From NCBI GenBank assembly GCA_002633275.1, contig NWBO01000109.1:31811-65598 (forward strand): 33,788 bases of DNA, given 5' to 3'. Positions within the stretch are counted from its first letter, which is position 1; each line of letters begins with the position of its first letter. Positions 1 through 7,419 of the stretch are shown here, one piece after another. The notes beneath the pieces are model-generated. The model searched no databases, had not been told where the DNA came from, and saw nothing but the letters and a program-made list of their open reading frames with translations. The translations under genes and the position numbers were made by a program. This DNA is from Bacteroidales bacterium Phil12. Its GTDB lineage: Bacteria > Bacteroidota > Bacteroidia > Bacteroidales > P3.

Positions 1-29
1 GTTGCTCTATCCAGCTGAGCTATTAGACC
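1..29 (-). tRNA. tRNA, 5' part only, cut by window edge
   Basis: On the minus strand the 5' acceptor strand GGTCTAA (29-23) is followed by TA and a D-arm GCTC-AGCTGGATA-GAGC, the normal start of a bacterial tRNA. The anticodon lies outside the window, so identity cannot be read. A Bacteroidetes tRNA-Arg would fit this type of 5' half, but that is a guess. It is the third member of a leftward tRNA cluster. Confidence 0.75.
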
Positions 30-82
30 ATTCCTTCTTTTCTTTAACTTAGAAAGTTCGTTTTCTTAGTTTTCAGTCTGAG

Positions 83-157
83 TCGGGGTAGTAAGATTCG
101 AACTTACGACCTCCACATCCCAAATGTGGCGCGATAACCGGACTACGCTATACCCCG
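83..157 (-). tRNA. tRNA-Pro(TGG)
   Basis: The minus strand folds as a complete tRNA. The acceptor CGGGGTA pairs with TACCCCG. The D-arm is GCG/CGC, the anticodon stem is CCACA/TGTGG with loop TTTGGGA (anticodon TGG), and the T-loop is GTTCGAATC. The discriminator base is A and CCA is not encoded. It lies 28 bases downstream of tRNA-Ser in the same cluster. Confidence 0.93.
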
Positions 158-185
158 AATATATTTCCAAGACCTTTTCTTCTGG

Positions 186-273
186 CGGAGAATGGGGGAT
201 TCGAACCCCCGGTACCCTTCACGGATACGACAGTTTAGCAAACTGTTGGTTTCAGCCACTCACCCAACTCTCC
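186..273 (-). tRNA. tRNA-Ser(GCT)
   Basis: This is an 88-nt minus-strand tRNA. The acceptor GGAGAGT pairs with ATTCTCC (one G-U pair). The anticodon loop TTGCTAA reads GCT, and a long variable arm, as expected of a class II serine tRNA, precedes the T-arm. Discriminator G73 fits serine tRNAs. The next three bases (185-183 on the minus strand) read CCA, so the 3' end is encoded, unlike in the neighbouring tRNA-Pro. It is first in the cluster and sits about 20 bases behind a good promoter. Confidence 0.93.
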
Positions 274-293
274 GTATGGCTGATTTGAGATTG

Positions 294-325
294 CAAAATT
301 ACAACCTTTTTGATTATGCACCAAC
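294..325 (-). promoter_or_regulatory. Promoter of the tRNA cluster
   Basis: On the minus strand GTTG (325-322), 20 bases, then TAATTTTG (301-294) matches the Bacteroidetes promoter form (-33 TTTG and -7 TAnnTTTG). Transcription would begin near 287, about 14 bases before tRNA-Ser. Confidence 0.6.
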
Positions 326-468
326 TTTTTTTGGATATTTTTTAGTTTTATTTTCTGTCAGTTAGAGAATATATCCTGATTATTAGTAAATTAATTATGC
401 CATAATTAAATAATTTTTTTTGAAATATTACAAAATTTTTCGTATTCTCTCATCACAAAAGTGAATTT

Positions 469-487
469 AAGCGAAAATAATTCGCTT
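469..487. terminator. Small hairpin, possible weak terminator
   Basis: AAGCGAA-AATAA-TTCGCTT forms a 7-bp stem with a 5-base loop. The T-rich tail (TTTATTAATTTTT) is on the plus strand, whereas the neighbouring genes are transcribed on the minus strand, where the tail is poorer. It could help end the methyltransferase operon, but this is uncertain. Confidence 0.3.
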
Positions 488-579
488 TTTATTAATTTTT
501 ACGCTATATAAGTTTCATTAATTTTTTCAAACAAATACACTCTTTCGATAGTAAAACTGTCTTTCAGCGTAATGATTTG

Positions 580-690
580 AGTAAATCAATATTTAACATC
601 CATAAAATAATGTGAGTGATTAATAAATTAGTGTTAAACATCAGTAAAATAATTTGGGACACTAATTTGCTAATATCACTGATTATTTTT
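580..690. repeat. 21-bp repeat array A (about 5 units)
   Basis: Units fall in exact 21-base register: 580-600, 601-621, 622-642, 643-663, 664-684 and a partial one. Each carries a core like AGTAAAATAAT or its complement, followed by about 9 variable bases. AAATTAGTGT (625-634) and ACACTAATTT (659-668) are perfect inverted copies. It belongs to the family seen in six other intergenic regions and inside aroA. Confidence 0.75.
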
Positions 691-721
691 CTGGTTTGAA
701 ATAAATACTTTTTACAGAGTA

Positions 722-1258
722 TTACAGATTGTTTATCTGCTTAAAAATCTCCCATAAAGTTATGCCACAAGAAACGCTTACGTTAAACGAATGTTTTGTT
801 CCTATCTGTGGGATTTCTATCACGTTGTCGCTTAAATCTATCGCCTCTTGATTGACTCCCTCAACCTCATTGCCGAGAATTAAGGCGATAGGTGTTTGTT
901 CAACTTTGAAGTCTTGCAACATTATGGAGTTTTGCGTTTGTTCCAATGCTATTATTTGATAACCTTTTGACTTCAAATCCTTAACGCAATCTATGGTTGA
1001 GGTGCAGTATTGCCAACTTACGCTCTCCGTTGCCCCAAGTGCCGTTTTGTTTATCTCTCTATGCGGTGGTGTTGCCGTAATTCCGCAAAGGTACAAGCCC
1101 TCCAAACGAAACGCATCGGCTGTACGAAACATCGAACCGATATTCGACATACTGCGAATGTTATCCAAAATCAATACGATAGGAGTTTTTTCCGAGGATT
1201 TGTATTGTTCAACCGATATTCGGTTCAACTGCTCCATTGACAACTTCTTTCTTTCCAT
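722..1258 (-). CDS. TrmH/SpoU-family RNA 2'-O-methyltransferase
   Basis: This 178-aa protein is a SPOUT-class SAM-dependent RNA methyltransferase, expected to methylate a ribose 2'-OH in tRNA or rRNA. The three SpoU motifs are visible: NIRSMSNIGSMFRTAD near residues 33-48 (the N..NIG..R motif), PIALILGNEVEGV near 122-134, and IEIPQIGTKHSFNVSVSCG near 146-164, where SFNVS replaces the usual SLNVS. There is no N-terminal substrate-binding extension, so it is a short TrmL/TrmH-like form. The target nucleotide cannot be assigned from sequence. It starts 10 bases after the upstream gene and is probably the last gene of the 3242-to-722 operon. Confidence 0.9.
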   Translation of the reverse strand: MERKKLSMEQLNRISVEQYKSSEKTPIVLILDNIRSMSNIGSMFRTADAFRLEGLYLCGITATPPHREINKTALGATESVSWQYCTSTIDCVKDLKSKGYQIIALEQTQNSIMLQDFKVEQTPIALILGNEVEGVNQEAIDLSDNVIEIPQIGTKHSFNVSVSCGITLWEIFKQINNL

Positions 1259-1268
1259 ACTTAATAGG

Positions 1269-2228
1269 TTAAAGTTTATTATTTCGTGAAATCCTTACGC
1301 CAAGTTGAGAAAATATTTTTTCGTCATAAGGATATAACGGTAAAAAATACTGAACTTTCTTTAATATTTCGAGATTGTATGGTTTTATCGACCAATTCTC
1401 CGCAATCCTTACCGCTGTCAAATCTTCTGGTGTCAAATCAGTGTAAGTGTTTATGAGTTTTTCATTTCCCGTTTGCTCATCTTCAACCATTGCAGTGCCT
1501 TTCAAGACAAACAAATCGTCTATCTCTTTTGGCGAAGAGAACTCCGTTCCGTCTGAATGCAATACACGGATTTTTTTATTCTGAACATTGTCAAAAATAC
1601 TTGCAGTAAATGGCATCTTTACGGGATATTTCAGTTCCAAAACACTCAAAACCGTATCAGGAATGTCTATCGCAGTTTTGTCTATCGGTTTTTTAGGATT
1701 GTCTTTCAAGGTGTCCTTTGGAAAAATCCAAAAAAGCGGCATCTGAACGGTATCCTTACCTTCTTCGCTAAACGATTTATAATGGACAATATAAGGTTGA
1801 TAGGCTATTACTTGCTTATCAATAGTCAAATTCTTGTAGTTGTATGTTACTGCTTCCTCAAAATCGTATGCAGATATGTAAGGAACGATGAAATCCAACA
1901 CATTTTTTTTATCAACAATGTTACCGCACTTTTTTTCAAAGGCTATGATTTGATTTATAATAGTGTCCAAATTCAATTCACGCTTTCTGTTGTCGTAAAT
2001 CTTGACACGCTTTTCCTTTACTCCCTGCAAAATTATTTTTGCCAACTCCTCACGAAAATATCCGGTCAAATGCTCATATTTATTAGGGTTTAACAAATGA
2101 GATATTTCCCATTCGGGATTGAAAACACCTACTTTGTGAGTTTCGTATTCAATACTGTAATCGGCTTTTTGTGCATTCAAAGAAATTATTGCCGACAGGA
2201 GTAATATAATCAAAGATAACTTTTTCAT
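1269..2228 (-). CDS. Exported protein with two GldN-like modules (B)
   Basis: This 319-aa protein has a cleavable signal peptide (MKKLSLIILLLSAIISLNAQ). I see a weak resemblance to GldN/PorN, a periplasmic type IX secretion component. A VKIYD segment is followed by FEEAVTYN...IDKQVIAYQPYI and then MPLFWIFPKD, matching the order of the GldN core (KLYD, E.W.FD...RI.GI.P, MFWVYYP). The pattern recurs in the C-terminal half: KIRVLHSDGTE, then IAENWSIKPYN...KKVQYFLPLY. It therefore looks like two copies of one module. It sits 3 bases behind a paralogue with the same plan. Gene order and length do not match a canonical gldKLMN operon, so the function is inferred only from pattern. Confidence 0.6.
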   Translation of the reverse strand: MKKLSLIILLLSAIISLNAQKADYSIEYETHKVGVFNPEWEISHLLNPNKYEHLTGYFREELAKIILQGVKEKRVKIYDNRKRELNLDTIINQIIAFEKKCGNIVDKKNVLDFIVPYISAYDFEEAVTYNYKNLTIDKQVIAYQPYIVHYKSFSEEGKDTVQMPLFWIFPKDTLKDNPKKPIDKTAIDIPDTVLSVLELKYPVKMPFTASIFDNVQNKKIRVLHSDGTEFSSPKEIDDLFVLKGTAMVEDEQTGNEKLINTYTDLTPEDLTAVRIAENWSIKPYNLEILKKVQYFLPLYPYDEKIFSQLGVRISRNNKL

Positions 2229-2231
2229 CGC

Positions 2232-3242
2232 TTATTGTTTCCTTATGTAATACAATGGATAAAAACCTATAAACTGCCCATCGGAAGAAAAGATACGAAT
2301 AACGGGAGCATAGTAATTAACATTCTTTATAAAGGCGTGGCTTTTCTTGTCGTAGAGTACTTCTTCGCCAAAACGCAATAGTTCTACTTCGTCGCTGTTA
2401 TATGTAAGGGTTATCACAGTGTCTTTTTCTGTCTCAATACCATCTTTATCCACATAAAAGACAGATGTTGTGGTGGAATGTTTCTTACGTTTTTCCAAAT
2501 CGGATAATGAAAACGGCTCAACGGCATCGGGTGTTTCGTAACTTAACACGGCTCTTAAATCGGTTTTAGCAAACAAAGTTTCAAAGAAAGGTATAGAAAA
2601 TTCCGCTTCAAGATTATTGTCCCACCAATGGTATGGTTTCGGGTTGTAGATATGCATCGTGTATTGAATATTTCGTGAAATCTGCAACACATCATCACTT
2701 GGAGTGTTGTCAGTTTGTCTTATCCAACCCAATTCAAATGAAAAGAAATTCTTAGTTTGCAAATCTTCTTCGCCCAAAGTTACAGAATCGCGTTGTATCA
2801 TCGGTTGGTAAGCAATTATCTTCTTATCGATAAGCATCGTTTGTGGATTATATGTCCATTCTTCCATAAATTTAACGGCTCTTATCTCGTTTTCCAAAAC
2901 CTTGTCAATGTCTTTTTTGGAGTATTTTCTCATATCAAGATTGTTCAACGCCTTTGTAAGGTTGCCAATCATTGTATCCCAAACAATAGTATCGCCTGAA
3001 AATGTTGAAAGATAAAGTTTCTTGTTCTTGATACTTGCCAACACATCGTCCATAGCCTCCCAAAAAAATCGCTTATTAACAATGTAATTATACGATACTG
3101 AATCCTTTTCTTGCGATGAATGTATCTTGTTTTCAGTCATATTCACCGTATAAACTATCTTCTTTGTCAGCAATTTTTGTTGTGCAAAACAATTTGCTCC
3201 GACCAATAACAAAAGTATCAAGATTGTTTTTTTCATATACAT
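2232..3242 (-). CDS. Exported protein with two GldN-like modules (A)
   Basis: This 336-aa paralogue of the next gene is first in the operon. Translation may start at 3242 or, giving a better signal peptide (MKKTILILLLLVGANCFAQ), at 3236. Residues about 127-149 (MEEWTYNPQTMLIDKKIIAYQP) carry the GldN-like EEW-aromatic...K.I.AY.P pattern, followed by FFSFELGWIR. The pattern repeats near the C-terminus as FGEEVLYDKK...IKNVNYYAPVI...FYPLYYI. The protein is probably periplasmic. A type IX secretion or gliding role is suggested by resemblance and by the type IX-sorted protein elsewhere in the window, but is unproven. Confidence 0.6.
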   Translation of the reverse strand: MYMKKTILILLLLVGANCFAQQKLLTKKIVYTVNMTENKIHSSQEKDSVSYNYIVNKRFFWEAMDDVLASIKNKKLYLSTFSGDTIVWDTMIGNLTKALNNLDMRKYSKKDIDKVLENEIRAVKFMEEWTYNPQTMLIDKKIIAYQPMIQRDSVTLGEEDLQTKNFFSFELGWIRQTDNTPSDDVLQISRNIQYTMHIYNPKPYHWWDNNLEAEFSIPFFETLFAKTDLRAVLSYETPDAVEPFSLSDLEKRKKHSTTTSVFYVDKDGIETEKDTVITLTYNSDEVELLRFGEEVLYDKKSHAFIKNVNYYAPVIRIFSSDGQFIGFYPLYYIRKQ

Positions 3243-3259
3243 ATCTCTAAAATGATTGG

Positions 3260-3267
3260 CAAAAATA
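3260..3267 (-). promoter_or_regulatory. -7 element of the GldN-like/trmH operon
   Basis: TATTTTTG on the minus strand fits TAnnTTTG and lies about 20 bases before the 3242/3236 start. No good -33 TTTG is seen at the usual distance. Confidence 0.35.
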
Positions 3268-3413
3268 ATACATTAATTGAAATTGTAAGAGTTGCAACTA
3301 TATATTTGTAACAAAATTTGCATACAATCAGTAGAACAAAAACACTTTACTGAAAAGAAATTTTTTTCTCCTAAACCTCTGCAAACAAGAAGAAAACCGC
3401 TTATTTAATCCCC

Positions 3414-4712
3414 TCAAAAAGCATTTTGGTTTATTGCAGTCATTTCGACGGAGAGTAATTTAGAAATTTGCTGCCAAAAATTCGGAAAAGACTTTGCAAC
3501 ACAAGAGGGATTTTTTATTTCTACTCCTCTGCAAACAAGAGCAATAGCACTCAACGACATTGCTATACGGTGGTCGTTGTATGTTTCAAAAACAAAAGTT
3601 TTGGTTTTCAATTGCTCCATATCAAAATCCCTGCTTTGAGGTTTAATAATCAAATCATCACCGTCTTGATAGCAACGATTATCTATTTTATTGAGTTCCG
3701 TTATCATATTATTTAATCTATCGGACTCTTTAACCCTCAGACTTGCAAGACTTTTCAACCTCGCAGACTTACCTGACAAAAAACAAGCAACAGCCAACGG
3801 GCAGAACAAATCAGGTGTTGCTATCAAATCAAATGAATACACTGTTTTAGTGTTAAACACCGTTTCATTAATGTTAAACATTGCTCCATTAGTGTTAAAC
3901 ACCGTTTCAACACCTAATTGCCGAAACATCTCCACACAAACAAAATCACCTTGCAAAACACTTGTTTGCAATCTGTTAATAAAAATATTTTTTAATTTTC
4001 CTACAAAAACATAAAGGTAAATAAATGCTGCGGAAGAATAATCTTGTTCCACATTGGCGGCATTAAATTTATATTGCGACTTACTGCAAATTAGACTTTT
4101 AGTATCTTTTTTAATATTTCCGCCGAAACTATTTACCAAATTAATTGTCATATCGATATACGGCATTGAACTCTGTCCGTTCGGCAATACCAATGTCAAT
4201 TCCCCCTTGATACGAGGCGATATTAAAAGCAACGCACTGACGATTTGGCTTGTTAAGTTTTCATTAATATAAATAGGTGTCTTTCTCGCCGATAACTCTT
4301 TGCCTACAATGGTTATAGGAAAAATATTTTTCTTGTCCGACACTTGAATATCCGCTCCCAACTGTTGCAAAATTTCCATGAGTGGTCTCAATGGTCTATC
4401 CAACATACGCCTATCTGCATCTATTATCCACTGCCCTTTTTTCAAAGACAAAAACGCTAAAAGAAAGCGTAATGTTGTCCCTGCATTACGACAATTAAAT
4501 AAGTTATTTGTTTTGTTTGCAGATGCTTGCAAAAAATCTTGCAGCATCACTGTATCTTCCGATGTAGAGAGATTTTCGATTTTCAAATCGCTATTAGACA
4601 AATATTTTATGATAAGTAAGCGGTTGCTTATGCTTTTTGACGAAGGTATTTCGATTATAATATTCCCTGATATATTCTCTTTTCTTTTCAAAAGAATACT
4701 TCCGTAATACAT
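3414..4712 (-). CDS. aroA: 3-phosphoshikimate 1-carboxyvinyltransferase (EPSP synthase)
   Basis: AroA condenses shikimate-3-phosphate with PEP in the sixth step of the shikimate pathway (cytosolic). The 432-aa protein shows SKSISNR (25-31, substrate-binding Lys), NAGTTLRFL (76-84), RPLRPL (106-111), TPDLFCPLAVAC with the catalytic-position Asp (about 301), LRVKESDRL (about 325-333) and NDHRIAMS (379-386). Its start overlaps the stop of the upstream activator by one base (TAATG), so the two are translationally linked. Residues 271-291 are unusual: three 7-residue units (VFNTNGA, MFNINET, VFNTKTV) encoded by three units of the 21-bp repeat otherwise seen between genes. This lies in a region of variable length in the family. 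Since the active-site motifs are intact, I expect a working enzyme. Confidence 0.95.
   Translation of the reverse strand: MYYGSILLKRKENISGNIIIEIPSSKSISNRLLIIKYLSNSDLKIENLSTSEDTVMLQDFLQASANKTNNLFNCRNAGTTLRFLLAFLSLKKGQWIIDADRRMLDRPLRPLMEILQQLGADIQVSDKKNIFPITIVGKELSARKTPIYINENLTSQIVSALLLISPRIKGELTLVLPNGQSSMPYIDMTINLVNSFGGNIKKDTKSLICSKSQYKFNAANVEQDYSSAAFIYLYVFVGKLKNIFINRLQTSVLQGDFVCVEMFRQLGVETVFNTNGAMFNINETVFNTKTVYSFDLIATPDLFCPLAVACFLSGKSARLKSLASLRVKESDRLNNMITELNKIDNRCYQDGDDLIIKPQSRDFDMEQLKTKTFVFETYNDHRIAMSLSAIALVCRGVEIKNPSCVAKSFPNFWQQISKLLSVEMTAINQNAF
3839..3909. repeat. 21-bp intergenic-type repeat inside aroA
   Basis: The core GTTAAACA ends at 3859, 3880 and 3901, exactly 21 bases apart. CGTTTCA occurs at 3861 and 3903, 42 bases apart. 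The unit 3860-3880 matches the intergenic family closely (TTTCATTAATGTTAAACA; compare 11177-11197). Because 21 is a multiple of 3, the reading frame is kept and the repeat encodes a heptapeptide repeat in AroA. Confidence 0.8.
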
Positions 4713-5944
4713 TAGTCTGCAATATTATAATCGTTAATTTTTCTGTAAAGCGTACGTTCGGATATGCCGAGTTCCTTTGCTGCCGAAGCGCGGTGACCGT
4801 TATTCCTCTTCAAGGCTTCTCTTATCATCTTCACTTCCATTTGCTCCAAAGTCATTATAGGCAGTTTATCCTCCACAGCGAAAACTTGTTCAGTTTCCTG
4901 CGGAGCAAAAGTTGGTGTAGCAGAGTGTTCAATTGTTGGCTCAACTTCCTGCAAATTAGAATTTTGATATGTATTAGGTGCATCCAATAAGAATGGTTGA
5001 GAAGGGTTTATACGATTTATCAAAGTGGCGACAACATTTTTCAATTGTTCTACATCTGAACGAAGAGTGGAAATCTCTCTTTTGTTTTGCAATATCATAT
5101 TCAAAGCCTCATCTTGATTGATATTGTCATTGCCATTATCCACAACAGCTGGCAAAGAACTCATCGGCGGAATATATTCTTTCAATATATCGACGCCTAT
5201 CTCCCTGTCTTTTTCTATAATAGATATTTGCTCGGCGATATTTTTCAATTGACGAACATTACCCTGCCAAGGATAATTTTTCAAATACTCTCTCGCATCC
5301 GCCGTTAAAGAAATATGAGGCATATTGTATTTTTCCGCCTGATCAACCGCAAATCGCTTAAACAACATATAAATATCGTCTTTTCGTTTGCGCAAAGGCG
5401 GAATGGTTATCGAGATTTGATTCAATCGATAATACAAATCCTCACGAAAAGTGCCTTTTTCAATCGCAGCAACAAGATTAACATTGGTCGCGGCAACCAC
5501 CCTGACATCGCAGTGCATGGTTTTGCTGCTACCAACAGGCAAATACTCCCCACTTTCCAAAACTCTAAGAAGTTTAACCTGCATATTCATCGGCAATTCT
5601 CCCACCTCATCTAAAAAGATAGTACCTTTGTCGGCTTCTGCAAAGTATCCCTTACGGTCTCTGTCCGCATTGGTAAAAGCACCCTTGATATGCCCGAACA
5701 ACTCACTCTCAATCGTCCCTTCCGGTATGGCTCCGCAATTCACGGCAATGTATTTGCCATGTTTTCGTGGGGAATTGGTATGTATAATCTTGGAAAACGC
5801 TTCCTTACCAACACCACTCTCCCCCATTACAAGCACACTCATATCCGTAACCGCCACTTCGACAGCCACGCTTATAGCACGCATCAACTGAGGGTCATTA
5901 CCTATTATTCCAAATCTTTGTTTTATCGACTGAATATCTGCCAT
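4712..5944 (-). CDS. Sigma-54-dependent transcriptional activator without receiver domain
   Basis: This 410-aa NtrC-class bacterial enhancer-binding protein uses ATP to open sigma-54 promoters. The AAA+ domain starts almost at the N-terminus: Walker A GESGVGKE (41-48), sigma-54 contact loop GAFTNA (88-93), Walker B GTIFLDEVGEL (107-117). A probable coiled coil (about 275-310, rich in Q, N, E, K and hydrophobics) leads to a Fis-type helix-turn-helix (NGHRASAAKELGISERTLYRKI, near the C-terminus; ends ...DYNIAD). There is no N-terminal receiver or PAS domain, so activity is probably controlled by level or partner. The loop reads GAFTNA rather than the textbook GAFTGA. It is 13 bases behind the phospholipase D-like gene and overlaps aroA by one base. 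Confidence 0.9.
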   Translation of the reverse strand: MADIQSIKQRFGIIGNDPQLMRAISVAVEVAVTDMSVLVMGESGVGKEAFSKIIHTNSPRKHGKYIAVNCGAIPEGTIESELFGHIKGAFTNADRDRKGYFAEADKGTIFLDEVGELPMNMQVKLLRVLESGEYLPVGSSKTMHCDVRVVAATNVNLVAAIEKGTFREDLYYRLNQISITIPPLRKRKDDIYMLFKRFAVDQAEKYNMPHISLTADAREYLKNYPWQGNVRQLKNIAEQISIIEKDREIGVDILKEYIPPMSSLPAVVDNGNDNINQDEALNMILQNKREISTLRSDVEQLKNVVATLINRINPSQPFLLDAPNTYQNSNLQEVEPTIEHSATPTFAPQETEQVFAVEDKLPIMTLEQMEVKMIREALKRNNGHRASAAKELGISERTLYRKINDYNIAD

Positions 5945-5957
5945 TGTCGTTATTATT

Positions 5958-7046
5958 CTACATTAAATACCTGAAAGGCAACAAAATAATTTCTAAAATC
6001 TTCTCAATATTTGGACGTTGTTTCCATTGCTCGTAATCAAAATCCTTACTATATTTCTCCGTGTAGGAATAATGCTCTTGAAGTTGGGACAAAATAGATT
6101 TTTCCTTGCCAACCAAAGCCAATTCATATTGATAACGAAAACTTCTATAATCAAAATTTGCGGAAGATATAGAAAAAATCTCATCATCAACCATAAGACT
6201 TTTAGCATGCAAGTTTGCAGGCACATAGAACTTGAATTTAACTCCCGCCTTATACAAAATACCACTGTAATGCCTACGAATAATATCCACAACTCTCACA
6301 TCGGAATGATAAGGTACGTGTATCGTTACATCAACACCCCTTTGGGCAGCGTCCATCAACTCTTTTCTCAAACCATGACCGGGAAGAAAATACGGAGTCT
6401 CCACAATAACTTTCTTTTTGGCCTCACGAATAAGTTTTTCGTATTTGGTTTTTATTCTTTGTCGCACGCTATCAGGGTATTCTTGGATAAAAATCCAATC
6501 TCCCACGTGATAACTTTTGTTACTTGCCACCATAGGTATATCGTACTTGTTATACGTGCGAAAAGAATCCCTAAAACTTCTACGAAATACGGTTAAAAGT
6601 TTCAAATCCGTTGTTCTAAGATTCAATTCTCTCCAAGAAACGCAGTAAGCAGTGATGTTAGAAGAACCAATATACGCAATCTCCGAATCTATGATAAGCA
6701 ATTTTCTATGATTTCTACAATGATTTTTTGCCAATAATCCCTTCGTCAAACGCACCTTTCGATACAATCTTATCTCAACACCTGCGTCTATTAACGGTTG
6801 GAAATAAGTTAAATCGCTTTTAGTTCCCCACGCATCGAGAAGCAATTTAATCAAAACACCTTCTTTTGCTTTTTTGTACAATGCCAAAAGAAATTTGTCG
6901 CCCATTGCTCCCCTGCCGAAACGAAATGTTTCCAAAAATATAACACGCTTTGCTCTGCCGATGTCGTCAAGCATCGCGTCATAAAGTTTTAGATTGTCGT
7001 CAAAGAGGATATATTTTTCGTTCTTATTTTCCAACATCTTTATCAA
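5958..7046 (-). CDS. Phospholipase D-family / cardiolipin synthase-like protein
   Basis: This 362-aa protein has two HKD motifs: NHRKLLIID (about residue 108) and HAKSLMVDD (about 278), each followed by the expected GSSN / SSANFDYRS segment. That is the double-HKD architecture of cardiolipin synthases and related phosphatidyl-transferases. Unlike typical Cls there is no pair of N-terminal membrane helices. The only hydrophobic stretch is the C-terminal ILEIILLPFRYLM, which may attach it to the membrane. Start codons at 7046 and 7037 are both possible, and the promoter at 7064-7095 gives a short leader for either. It is first in an operon with the sigma-54 activator and aroA. The substrate is not certain. 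Confidence 0.85.
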   Translation of the reverse strand: MIKMLENKNEKYILFDDNLKLYDAMLDDIGRAKRVIFLETFRFGRGAMGDKFLLALYKKAKEGVLIKLLLDAWGTKSDLTYFQPLIDAGVEIRLYRKVRLTKGLLAKNHCRNHRKLLIIDSEIAYIGSSNITAYCVSWRELNLRTTDLKLLTVFRRSFRDSFRTYNKYDIPMVASNKSYHVGDWIFIQEYPDSVRQRIKTKYEKLIREAKKKVIVETPYFLPGHGLRKELMDAAQRGVDVTIHVPYHSDVRVVDIIRRHYSGILYKAGVKFKFYVPANLHAKSLMVDDEIFSISSANFDYRSFRYQYELALVGKEKSILSQLQEHYSYTEKYSKDFDYEQWKQRPNIEKILEIILLPFRYLM

Positions 7047-7063
7047 ATATATAATATACTCTG

Positions 7064-7095
7064 CAAAGGTAAAACGATTTTTTCAAACAACCAAA
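7064..7095 (-). promoter_or_regulatory. Promoter of the PLD-activator-aroA operon
   Basis: The minus strand reads TTTG (7095-7092), 20 bases, then TACCTTTG (7071-7064), a full match to the Bacteroidetes consensus. The predicted start of transcription near 7058 leaves a 12-21 base leader before the first gene. Confidence 0.75.
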
Positions 7096-7419
7096 TTTAT
7101 CATTAGTTTTTTAGTATTAGTTAATTTTGTACAATTATTTCAGAAAGTCTTTTCACAACTAAAATTTTCTAAAAATATAACTCTCGAAAAACAAGTTATA
7201 AATAAGGCAAAATTTTTATGTATTATCCGTAAAATAATGTCTCACACTATTTCATTAATGTGAGACATTATTTTATTAGTGTTTAACACTAATTTTATCT
7301 TTTTGCGTTCTTTGATATTCCGTGCATTACAAAGGCAATTTTTCAGCCTTTTCTTTGTGTTTTTTGCACTCGAAATTCAAAATACTACATAAAAACTTTC
7401 AATAATTGATATTACAACA
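7096..7419. other. Gene-free stretch with 21-bp repeat array B
   Basis: No credible gene is seen between the operon promoter and the oxidoreductase stop. The repeat array at 7227-7298 is listed separately. A small stem AAAGGC/GCCTTT (7331-7351) is followed by a T-rich run on the plus strand, the wrong direction for the flanking genes. Confidence 0.6.
7227..7298. repeat. 21-bp repeat array B (3 units plus partial)
   Basis: Units are 7227-7247, 7248-7268 and 7269-7289, plus a partial. Units 1 and 2 form a perfect 14-bp inverted repeat, AATAATGTCTCACA (7233-7246) and its complement (7259-7272), with a 12-base loop. Unit 3 contains a palindrome, ATTAGTGTT-T-AACACTAAT (7275-7293). Confidence 0.75.

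Larger units (their letters stand above)
326..721. other. Gene-free stretch with a hairpin and a 21-bp repeat array
   Basis: No credible coding sequence is seen between the tRNA promoter and the methyltransferase stop. The stretch holds a short hairpin (469-487) and a 21-bp repeat array (580-690), both listed separately. The rest is unstructured A+T-rich DNA in which I see nothing. Confidence 0.6.

Noticed and set aside
580-690. 21-bp arrays as a CRISPR
   Set aside because: Units are too short, cores are degenerate, and there is no alternation of identical repeat and unrelated spacer; the variable segments are themselves recurrent or complementary.
993-1289. Plus-strand frames antisense to the methyltransferase
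   Set aside because: They mirror conserved SpoU motifs on the other strand and have no start signals or family features of their own.
7331-7351. AAAGGC/GCCTTT stem as terminator of the oxidoreductase
   Set aside because: The T-rich tail is on the plus strand, opposite to the direction of the gene.
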